This document shows, one piece after another, positions 33,134 to 40,164 of a stretch of 49,913 bases of DNA. Every line of letters begins with the position of its first letter. Within the stretch, counting starts at the first letter, position 1. Below the pieces are notes generated by a model. The model was not told the origin of the DNA. It searched no databases and saw only the letters and a list, made by a program, of their open reading frames with translations. The DNA lies in the NCBI GenBank assembly GCA_938091115.1, contig CALKNI010000014.1, positions 1 to 49,913 on the forward strand, written 5' to 3'. Made by a program: the position numbers and the translations under genes. This DNA comes from an uncultured Pirellulaceae bacterium (GTDB lineage Bacteria; Planctomycetota; Planctomycetia; Pirellulales; Pirellulaceae).

Positions 33134-33679
33134 TTAATCAGAGGAGTCAACGTTTAGTTCTTTCGCATAAATGATGTAATCCCGGTTGCACTTGGGAGGT
33201 GTAGGGAATTGTAACAAGTTCTCTTGATTGGGTTTAGGGATCACCACCCAGTGTCGTTTAACAATGATTTCCTTTGCCGGAATATCCAAACCGTCGGGAT
33301 GGTCGGTTGTGTTCCCCCAGTAATCGCATAAGTCAGGCCAGGCAGCTGCGTTGGTATCTAGCCTAATGTGATCAAAATATTCAGCTTTTCGGAAATTTAG
33401 GAAACGATCTAAGGCGGATAATTCGCGCCATTTGGGAGAGCGAATGAATGCAGATCGTTTGTCTGCAAACCGAACCTCGGCACTGATATAAGAGTTGACC
33501 TTGTCCGGTTCAGGGGCAAAGAGTTTCCAGCCTCCGATCCATAATCCAGTGACATCAAGATAGGGGTCCAGTTTATCGTTCAAATACTGATGCCATTGCC
33601 CTGTAATAGGGGCGGAGTCGATGGTTAGGACTAACAACCAAACAATGAGAAAGCAGTTTACAAAGATTTTTTTAAGCAT
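33134..33679 (-). CDS. Small membrane-anchored partner of HTTM protein
   Basis: 181 residues. One N-terminal hydrophobic helix (6-20) may be an uncleaved anchor or signal. Then D-V-T-G-L-W-I-G-G-W-K-L-F-A-P-E-P, the W-x-L/M-F-A-P pattern common to proteins encoded beside HTTM genes, followed by a beta-rich globular part of about 120 residues. I know no function. Its position 24 bases upstream of the HTTM gene supports a two-component membrane complex. Confidence 0.85.
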   Translation of the reverse strand: MLKKIFVNCFLIVWLLVLTIDSAPITGQWHQYLNDKLDPYLDVTGLWIGGWKLFAPEPDKVNSYISAEVRFADKRSAFIRSPKWRELSALDRFLNFRKAEYFDHIRLDTNAAAWPDLCDYWGNTTDHPDGLDIPAKEIIVKRHWVVIPKPNQENLLQFPTPPKCNRDYIIYAKELNVDSSD

Positions 33680-33800
33680 GACCGTCTCGTTTAAAACTCC
33701 GCGTCCGTTTTAGCTGTCTGCTCAGTTTTTTACCATACGAATTTTGGTAAGTTTCAGTGATGGAAATCCTTGAAAATAGGATTTTAGTTTGAGGTTAATT

Positions 33801-34172
33801 CTAATTTTGGTCCAATTGCTCCTCGATTGATTTTGTTTTGGGGTGCTCAATTCCGCCAGTGTGGAGGGTTGTTTTTTTTTCGAAAAGCAAAATGAGGCAT
33901 TCTTCATTAGCAATTGGGTTGTGGCGAACACCTCGCGGGACGACAAAAAATTCACCTTCGCGAAGGGTTACCGTTTCTTCTTCCATTTCGATGATAAGTT
34001 CTCCTCTGAGGACGAGAAACATCTCGTCTTCTTCATCGTGAGCATGCCAAGTCAAAGTGCCTTTTAGTTTTGCAACCTTTAAGTAGGCGTCATCGACTTC
34101 GCCAACAATTTTGGGTGACCATAATGCTGTCAAGTTTTCAGCAATTTTAAGAGGAGAGATGACCTTGTTCAC
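33801..34172 (-). CDS. Small cupin-domain protein
   Basis: 123 residues, a single cupin barrel. Metal ligands are H43-x-H45 in T-W-H-A-H-D, E49, and H84 in G-V-R-H-N-P. The segment V-L-R-G-E-L-I and the G-E-F-F-V-V-P-R-G stretch are typical turns. Such small cupins bind a metal and may act as isomerase, dioxygenase or sensor; the reaction is unknown. The C-terminal tail (about 105-123) is charged. It is divergent from the candidate selenoprotein gene with about 310 bases between starts; the spacer shows no further gene. Confidence 0.9.
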   Translation of the reverse strand: MNKVISPLKIAENLTALWSPKIVGEVDDAYLKVAKLKGTLTWHAHDEEDEMFLVLRGELIIEMEEETVTLREGEFFVVPRGVRHNPIANEECLILLFEKKTTLHTGGIEHPKTKSIEEQLDQN

Positions 34173-34483
34173 AAAATTATTGTCCTTGGCGTAGTTGACC
34201 TTGGCGTAATTAATTAACTGAGATGTTTCAGACGTAGGGATGGCTTGAATTTAAAGTGATCAGGATAACATATGTCTCTTGATCACGGTTATTCCCGCTC
34301 CTGCCCCGTTTACGGTTGTTTTAGGTGAATGATTGTTTTCGAATCTACACGATCGACTGTTTTCTGGGAAATAAGCTGGTAAATTTTCGGTTGAGCACTA
34401 GGAGGCGGTTCTCTAGGTGCAATTGGAAATTTGGATCCACTTCAATAATCAGTGATGGATGCATAGAAAGATTGAGGATTGAA

Positions 34484-35017
34484 ATGAAATCATGGGTTGG
34501 TCAGAGAGCGGCGAAATTCAAACTAACAGACACAAACGGCAGAGAACATAACTCAAGCGAGAGTTTAGGCCGATGGCAGTTGTTAGTGTTTCATAGACAT
34601 TTAGGATGACCTCCGTGTCGGGCTCATTTGTCGCAGTTGCGGCAATCATATCCTGAGTTGGTTGATCTGGGTGTTGAGGTCAAAGTTATCACTTTTGACG
34701 ATCCGAAGCTTACCGGTCCTTATGCTGACTCTCTGTTGCCGGCTTGGGCGTTACTGGTGGATAGTGATCGTTCGCTGTACGGCCGTTATGGATTTGAGCG
34801 GGGAAGTTGGTCGGCAATTTACGGTTTTGCGTCCGTGATGCAGTATCTGTGGCTGATTATCAGCGGACATCGCCCGGGCAAACCGGGGAAAGACTGGCGC
34901 CAGCTTGGGGGGGATGTTTTAGTCGACCCTCAAGGAATGGTGAGAATGCATTACATCAGTAAAACGCCGCACGACCGACCATCGATTGGCTTTCTGTTGA
35001 ATAAAGTCAAAGCGTGA
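34484..35017 (+). CDS. Candidate selenoprotein, Prx-like2 (AhpC-TSA_2), UxxC centre
   Basis: 177 residues when the in-frame TGA at 34607-34609 is read as selenocysteine (position 42). The ATG at 34484 has GAGG 7 bases upstream. Residues 1-41 are a normal thioredoxin-fold start ending V-F-H-R-H-L-G. Then TGA and P-P-C45-R-A-H-L follow, exactly where the family has C-P-x-C. The same frame continues without another stop for 136 codons through D-S-L-L-P-A-W-A-L-L, D-S-D-R-S-L-Y, Q-L-G-G-D-V-L-V-D-P and the D-R-P-S-I end, all typical of the Prx-like2/SelL group. No homology is lost and no frame change is needed. A hairpin meeting bacterial SECIS rules follows the TGA. Alternatives are a single nonsense mutation or a sequencing error. 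No selA, selB or selC is in the window. Confidence 0.75.
34628..34645 (+). promoter_or_regulatory. Candidate bacterial SECIS hairpin
   Basis: UUGUCGC (34628-34634) pairs with GCGGCAA (34639-34645), six Watson-Crick pairs and one U-G, around the loop AGUU; an extra A-U pair may close it further. A G is the second loop base. The stem starts 18 bases after the TGA and the loop is about 25 bases from it. Published bacterial SECIS criteria ask for a small apical loop 16-37 bases after UGA with a G among its first two bases, which this meets. It lies inside the coding region, as bacterial SECIS elements do. Confidence 0.6.
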
Positions 35018-35171
35018 ATGGGTTCTTCGGTTTTTTGTTCCCGACGGTAAACCTAAGAAACGATGGAGATTTGAATTGCCATTTTCAAATTTGGGTTTGT
35101 GCAATGTATCGCGAAAGAATCGTGTTATCATAAACCGCCTCTGAACCTTAGTTCAATAAAAAGAAGAAATC

Positions 35172-36704
35172 GTGGAACCGATCGACGAAGTTGAAGTGCG
35201 CTATAAAAATCTCGAAGCGATACATGACAGCGCGGTCGATGCAATCCTCTCTGTTGACGAATTGGGGGTTGTCAAAACGGTTAATCCAGCGACAGCGGTT
35301 CTGTTCGGCTATACCAAAGCCGAACTTGTTGGTGAGAAGATATTCATGTTGATTCCGGCGTTAGTTGACGAGAATACCGGAAAAGCATTGGCTCGCAGTG
35401 ATGAACTCCGGGCATTAGCAACATCGGGAGTTGGAAGTGAGTTGACGGCTAGAAAAAAAGATGGTTCCTTGTTCTTCGTTCATGTTGCTGTTAGTGAATT
35501 TCAAGCCGGTGGGAACAAAGGGTTTGCGGTATTTATGCGAGATCATGCCCATCTCAAACGCTATGAAGAGCAGCAGGCTTCATTGGGCCGCATCACAGAG
35601 GAATCACTTAATGAGAACTACATTTTTGATGCGGTGGATCTTCGTTTTGTCCTAGTGAATTTGGGGGCAAGGAAAAACCTAGGTTATCGGTCCAATGAGT
35701 TGGCGGAAATGACTCCGGTCGATATTGCGCAAAAATTTTCGTTGGACGATTTCCAGGAACTGGTTAAGCCGCTTTTAAAAGGGGCGTGCGAGAGTCTTCA
35801 GTTTGAGACGGAGCATGTCAGAAAAGATGGGACAACCTATGAGGTGGTTGTCAATCTGCAGCTATCTACTTTCCAATCCAGGTCAGTATTTGTGGCAACG
35901 GTTCTGGATGTAACAGAACTTAAGCTGGCTGAACGCCGCGCACTTCGACAGCAAAATGAGATGCAAAATGAATTAAGACGGCAAGTCGCATTGAAAACCG
36001 AGGAATTGCGTCGAACTCAAGATGAGTTGATGCGAAGTGAGAAGTTTTCAACTTTGGGAAAAGTTGCCGGTGGAATTGCGCATGAAATTCGCAATCCACT
36101 CAACGCCGTAAAGACTTCTGCCTACTTTTTACTTAATGCTAAAAATCCCTCAATTGAAAAGGTGCGAGAGCATCTTGAGCGAATAGATCGTCAAGTCTCG
36201 ACAGTTGACAATGTCATCACCGCACTTGCTGACGTTGCGATCATGCCGGAAGCAAATTTGTGCCCAGTGGCGATTGAGCCTTTATTGCGGAGAGTCGTGA
36301 CGTCGCTCCGCTTGCCAGAGAACCTCGAAGTAGTTTTCCTGTTTGAAGAGGGGATGCCGGAGGTGATGGTTGACGAAAGGCAGATTTCAATTGCGTTTCG
36401 GAACCTTATTAAAAACGCCCGCGACGCGATGCCTGAGGGTGGAGTTTTGACTGTCAGTTCGAAAGTGTTCGTTTTGCAAGTTGTTTTTTCGATTAAAGAT
36501 TCCGGTGTCGGGATTGCGAGCGAAAATCTGAAAGATATTATTGAGCCGTTGTTTACGACGAAAGCTCGGGGAATGGGCCTTGGATTGTCAATTACACGTG
36601 CGATCGTTGAAAAAAACCAAGGCAGTCTTTCTGTTGATAGCCAAATCGGCGTTGGGAGTGACTTTAGGATTTCCCTCAATCGTGGTGATGTTAATAAGGC
36701 ATAG
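35172..36704 (+). CDS. PAS-domain sensor histidine kinase, soluble
   Basis: 510 residues from a GTG at 35172 behind AGAAG. No membrane helix is present. Two PAS domains occupy about 11-125 (with V-N-P-A-T-A-V-L-F-G-Y) and about 140-255. A coiled segment near 255-295 leads to the dimerisation domain with phospho-histidine H304 in I-A-H-E-I-R-N-P-L. The ATPase domain has N-L-I-K-N-A-R-D-A-M-P, D-S-G-V-G-I and G-M-G-L-G-L-S-I. It senses a cytosolic or diffusible signal. A stand-alone receiver gene 173 bases downstream is the probable partner. Confidence 0.93.
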   Translation: MEPIDEVEVRYKNLEAIHDSAVDAILSVDELGVVKTVNPATAVLFGYTKAELVGEKIFMLIPALVDENTGKALARSDELRALATSGVGSELTARKKDGSLFFVHVAVSEFQAGGNKGFAVFMRDHAHLKRYEEQQASLGRITEESLNENYIFDAVDLRFVLVNLGARKNLGYRSNELAEMTPVDIAQKFSLDDFQELVKPLLKGACESLQFETEHVRKDGTTYEVVVNLQLSTFQSRSVFVATVLDVTELKLAERRALRQQNEMQNELRRQVALKTEELRRTQDELMRSEKFSTLGKVAGGIAHEIRNPLNAVKTSAYFLLNAKNPSIEKVREHLERIDRQVSTVDNVITALADVAIMPEANLCPVAIEPLLRRVVTSLRLPENLEVVFLFEEGMPEVMVDERQISIAFRNLIKNARDAMPEGGVLTVSSKVFVLQVVFSIKDSGVGIASENLKDIIEPLFTTKARGMGLGLSITRAIVEKNQGSLSVDSQIGVGSDFRISLNRGDVNKA

Positions 36705-36877
36705 AGTTGATTTTCGCAAAGTGAGTCTGCTTCAATGATACATGACTTTTGCTTATTTTAAATTGGATAAAGACGAGGTTATTGTTCCACGCCATTGCTC
36801 CATGAAATCGAATATTTGAATTAACGATTGCTAGATGCAATACTCTGAGATCAATTCTGCAACATAACTAAAAATCT

Positions 36878-37291
36878 ATGACTGACTCTTATCGCATCTT
36901 AATCGTCGACGACGACCTCGATATTCTCGCTAATCTTTCAGATATATTGTCAGAATTGGGGTACGACATTATCACGGCCGCGAGCGGCCAACAGGCACTG
37001 GAAAAGCTGGACGAGTCTGATGAGGGGCAACGGTTGGATCTCTGTTTGCTCGATTTTAAAATGCCGGGGATGGACGGTGTGGAGTTACTTGAAAAAATCC
37101 ACGAACGCCGACCGGACGTGCCTGCTATTATGGTGACCGCCTACGCAGGTGAAGACGGAGACCGTCGGGCGATGGAGGCGGGGACTTGGAAGGTAATGCG
37201 AAAGCCAGTCGATGTTCGTTTATTGATCGGAATGATTGGCCAGGCGATTGTTTCAAAATTAATTTGTCCCCTAAGCATCGATGATAAGTAA
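36878..37291 (+). CDS. Stand-alone response regulator receiver
   Basis: 137 residues, only a receiver domain. D11-D12-D13 form the acidic pocket, phospho-acceptor D59 is in L-L-D-F-K-M-P-G-M-D-G, with T in M-V-T-A-Y-A and the lysine in M-R-K-P. There is no output domain, so it acts through protein contacts or as a phosphate carrier. It follows the PAS kinase on the same strand and is probably its partner. About 20 residues after the domain are of unknown role. Confidence 0.93.
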   Translation: MTDSYRILIVDDDLDILANLSDILSELGYDIITAASGQQALEKLDESDEGQRLDLCLLDFKMPGMDGVELLEKIHERRPDVPAIMVTAYAGEDGDRRAMEAGTWKVMRKPVDVRLLIGMIGQAIVSKLICPLSIDDK

Positions 37292-37357
37292 CGTAGTTTA
37301 TGCTGACCAACTGATGTTTGATTAGATAGTGGTTGTCCATTTCAGGAGTAGAGGCTG

Positions 37358-37834
37358 ATGGCGGGTCGGAGAAGTAACGGTGATTCGAGTGGCTTAAATG
37401 TAATTGCGGAATGCGAGGGCTGTGGAGTTTGCTGCTTGCACATGGGTTATCCCGCATTTCAAATACCCCGCGAACCTCTGACGGAAGCACAAATTCGCGC
37501 GGATGCGACAATGGCAGCAGAAATTAAAAAGGATCCAAGGAGGCTAGAGGATCTGCTGGCGGGGCACCCGGGTGAAAGTTACTGGCATGCTCTGCCAGAT
37601 GATTTGCGGCAGCAATGGTTAGAATATATGCGGGATTATCAATTGCCTGTGTATGGAGATGATCCGTCAACATTTGACGGCGCCTGTATTTGGTATAACC
37701 CGGAATCGCGGCAATGTAAGCACCATGAGTATCGCCCGCGGGTATGCCGGGATTTCGAAACGGGAAGTAAGCATTGCTATGAATGGCGTGCTTATTATCA
37801 GGACAAGATCGAGCCAAAAGTTTCCGAGTCTTAA
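37358..37834 (+). CDS. YkgJ-type cysteine-cluster protein
   Basis: 158 residues. The N-terminal cluster C-E-G-C-G-V-C-C (about 19-26) and the C-terminal C-K-H-H-E-Y-R-P-R-V-C-R-D-F-E with a final G-S-K-H-C match the CxxCxxCC family (YkgJ), which binds zinc or an iron-sulfur cluster. The middle is helical and charged. Family members are cytosolic and of unknown reaction. It converges with the Lpt permease gene, 21 bases apart. Confidence 0.9.
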   Translation: MAGRRSNGDSSGLNVIAECEGCGVCCLHMGYPAFQIPREPLTEAQIRADATMAAEIKKDPRRLEDLLAGHPGESYWHALPDDLRQQWLEYMRDYQLPVYGDDPSTFDGACIWYNPESRQCKHHEYRPRVCRDFETGSKHCYEWRAYYQDKIEPKVSES

Positions 37835-37855
37835 GAAATTCCCCAGCGTTGGAAT

Positions 37856-39049
37856 CTAAGAGATTTTGGATTCCCGGTACAGCAGGATTGCTCCCAGGCC
37901 GATCGCCAGCAGGTTGCTGGTCCACACCCCGTAAGGGTGTAGGGTTCCTTCTTTACAGGCATTCAGAGTTGTTTCAAAAATCGGGTAATAGACTACCAGA
38001 ATCGGAAAGAAGCACATACCGAATGCAGAAGTGTAGTTGACGGTCTTCATTCTTAAAGCAATTGGAATTCCAATGACCGCAAAGGCAAGGCAAGCGAATC
38101 CACTTGCCCACCTTCTAGGAGTGACGAGATTGAGTCGAGATAGCCGATGGTTGGCTTCTTCTAATTCTTGATTTCTGGTTTCCCACGCTACATTGGTGAG
38201 TGCTAAAAGATCACCCGTCAGAAGCTGTTGAGCCGCAATATTTGCGTTTGATTTTTCGAGTTCCGCAATACGAGCCAATTGTTTGATTTTGTGGGTCCGT
38301 ATTTGACTCATGTAAAGATGGTCTGGGTTTTCGAAGGGGCTATTTTGGTCATTGTTGGGGATCTGAAATTCTAAAATGTCCTCGCCCGGGATGCTCAACT
38401 CAAAACCATCGTGAACAAGCACCGGAGCGGTTGCCACAATCTCAATCTTCCCCTCCTTGGGTCTTACTACAAGAAGGGCGTCTTCGGCTTCGATTCGAAT
38501 TCTCTTTTGAGGATCTTCGTCGTTTTGTTTAACAATCGTGGGGTTAATCAGCCGCGAACCGTCGATATCATCGACCTCGATTTTGACGTTTCCCCGTTTA
38601 AACTCCCCGTCTGCCCGAAGGCCATCAAGAATGACTTCTTCAAATGAGGCGTTGACAAATTTGGTGGTCCCGTGAAAACCCCATGAAGCATCAATATCAT
38701 TGAGCCAAATAGATAACAGGCTGACCAGAAAGGCGAGGACGATTACGGGAAAGAAGAGGACTGATTTGTGAACTCCCATCGCCTGAACTGCTGTAACCTC
38801 GTGCTCTGCTGACATACGCCCAAAAACGACACAGACGGTAAATAAACAGATCGGAGGCAGCGAATAGGAAAGTGCCTTAGGAACCAAAAAGGGGAGCGCT
38901 TGAACCGCCAGTAAAGGACTTATTTTCTCTGATTGAGCCTCCCTCGTAACCACTAATAAAAGGATCAGGGGGACGAACGAGCAAGCCGATATCATGAAAA
39001 TCTTGGTGAACTCCCACATAACGTATCGTGTTAACAACTTGGGAATCAT
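37856..39049 (-). CDS. LptF/LptG family permease
   Basis: 397 residues. Three helices at the start (about 10-115) include the family's G-R-M-S-A-E-H-E-V-T-A-V-Q-A-M-G coupling region. Then a beta-jellyroll periplasmic domain (about 120-290) and three C-terminal helices follow, beginning W-A-S-G-F-A-C-L-A-F-A-V-I-G-I-P. In the Lpt system two such subunits with LptB extract lipopolysaccharide from the inner membrane. Only one subunit is encoded here and no LptB, so it may form a homodimer or pair with a distant gene. Whether it is LptF or LptG is not decidable. Confidence 0.92.
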   Translation of the reverse strand: MIPKLLTRYVMWEFTKIFMISACSFVPLILLLVVTREAQSEKISPLLAVQALPFLVPKALSYSLPPICLFTVCVVFGRMSAEHEVTAVQAMGVHKSVLFFPVIVLAFLVSLLSIWLNDIDASWGFHGTTKFVNASFEEVILDGLRADGEFKRGNVKIEVDDIDGSRLINPTIVKQNDEDPQKRIRIEAEDALLVVRPKEGKIEIVATAPVLVHDGFELSIPGEDILEFQIPNNDQNSPFENPDHLYMSQIRTHKIKQLARIAELEKSNANIAAQQLLTGDLLALTNVAWETRNQELEEANHRLSRLNLVTPRRWASGFACLAFAVIGIPIALRMKTVNYTSAFGMCFFPILVVYYPIFETTLNACKEGTLHPYGVWTSNLLAIGLGAILLYRESKIS

Positions 39050-39283
39050 AGATCGTCAAAATCAAGGAAAGTGCACAGTACCAATCGATCGTTGGAAGGG
39101 ACGGATCGAAACGACATTCGTGAGATAAGAGAACGGTATTCAATTGGCCAAATGGCGTCAATTCCAATGGGCGTTGGAAGACCGGGGCGGCGATAGAAGT
39201 GCTGAGTATCGTCGTTTTTAAAGCCGGAGGCAACGGATATCGCACGCAGGTGCTATCACTTCAGGCGACCGGCGGTTGGTAGA

Positions 39284-39317
39284 TAAAAAAACACGCATGA
39301 CAAGGGTCACGCGTGTT
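39284..39317 (-). terminator. Intrinsic terminator of the short basic protein gene
   Basis: On the minus strand AACACGC with GTGAC pairs with GTCAT (one G-U) and GCGTGTT around the loop CCTT, giving a 12-pair stem, directly followed by a run of seven T. This is a textbook rho-independent terminator placed 33 bases past the stop at 39351. Confidence 0.85.
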
Positions 39318-39350
39318 AATTTGTTTTGAAACCCAAGAACCAGCTTACGG

Positions 39351-39731
39351 TTATGCGATTTGTTCTTCGATTGAGTTGATGTCTTCATCTTCTTGAGCAT
39401 TTGCCTGTTGTTCAAGGGTGTATATTTCCTGAGCATCGGCAGTTTTACGGTATCCCATCTTTAGCAAGACTTCGAGGATTTCGCTGCAAGTTGGGAACAT
39501 CCGTCCGCTTGACCGCTTGTATTCATCCATCGCGTGCATGAATTCGATTTCAGCGTCAGAGTATTCTCGTTCGCAAGTGGTTGGATCGATTTGGCGACGT
39601 CGTTTCACTTTACGTCGCTCGACAACAGGTGTGCTGGCTTCCGCCTCAGCCTTTGTCTTCTTCTTTCGTCGGTCGGTTTTGCGTTCGCCAGTTTCGTTCA
39701 GTTTTGTGAGATCTTGCTTTGTTTTTGTCAT
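39351..39731 (-). CDS. Short lysine-rich protein of planctomycete type
   Basis: 126 residues from the ATG at 39731; the frame stays open to 39926 but the added part has no conserved look. The first half is strongly basic with Arg/Lys runs. The conserved core [15 protein letters not shown] and [12 protein letters not shown] recurs in small planctomycete proteins. The acidic tail (about 100-126) is Glu/Asp-rich. The bipolar charge and E-F-M-x-A-M-D-x-Y-K segment suggest a nucleic-acid-associated protein. I know no established function. It has its own strong terminator. Confidence 0.85.
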   Translation of the reverse strand: MTKTKQDLTKLNETGERKTDRRKKKTKAEAEASTPVVERRKVKRRRQIDPTTCEREYSDAEIEFMHAMDEYKRSSGRMFPTCSEILEVLLKMGYRKTADAQEIYTLEQQANAQEDEDINSIEEQIA

Positions 39732-40164
39732 TTGAGAGCCTGCATTTCTCAGAATTGTGGGGATTCGCTTTACTTCACCATCGTCCGTTGGGTGATGTTG
39801 GAAAAATACACCATCTGGTAAAACCTGCGTAATAAAAACGAAACGTAGGCCTAGATAAAGTTGAATGGTTACGTAGTTGAGCCACCTGTTTGGGACGCGC
39901 CGGTTATAAGGATTTTTATTCCCCAAGTTCCCTCGGCGGGGATAGAGCTGGCGGTTAGGAACGATTTTTTGAATTTGGTCGCTCGGGAGTGAACACCAAC
40001 TGATCTAGTAACAGCATCCCTTGCACGAGTGTGAGTTTTTTGAGAGGGCTGTAACCGGCACCCGTAAGAAATCCTGTGAATAGCATCGGTTTGCCAAGCA
40101 AACGCGAAGAGAACAGCTTTGCCTGGGTTGATCCAGAGCTTGAAGTTCAGCTCTTCGAATTGAT
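39732..40164. other. Intergenic, no gene seen
   Basis: About 430 bases between the short basic protein gene start and the glycosyltransferase gene end. No gene, no clear hairpin terminator for the glycosyltransferase gene. Confidence 0.45.

Noticed and set aside
34325..34609. Separate short gene ending at the TGA
   Set aside because: The thioredoxin-like sequence starts at 34484 and continues in the same frame after the TGA; reading it as an independent gene breaks a single protein.
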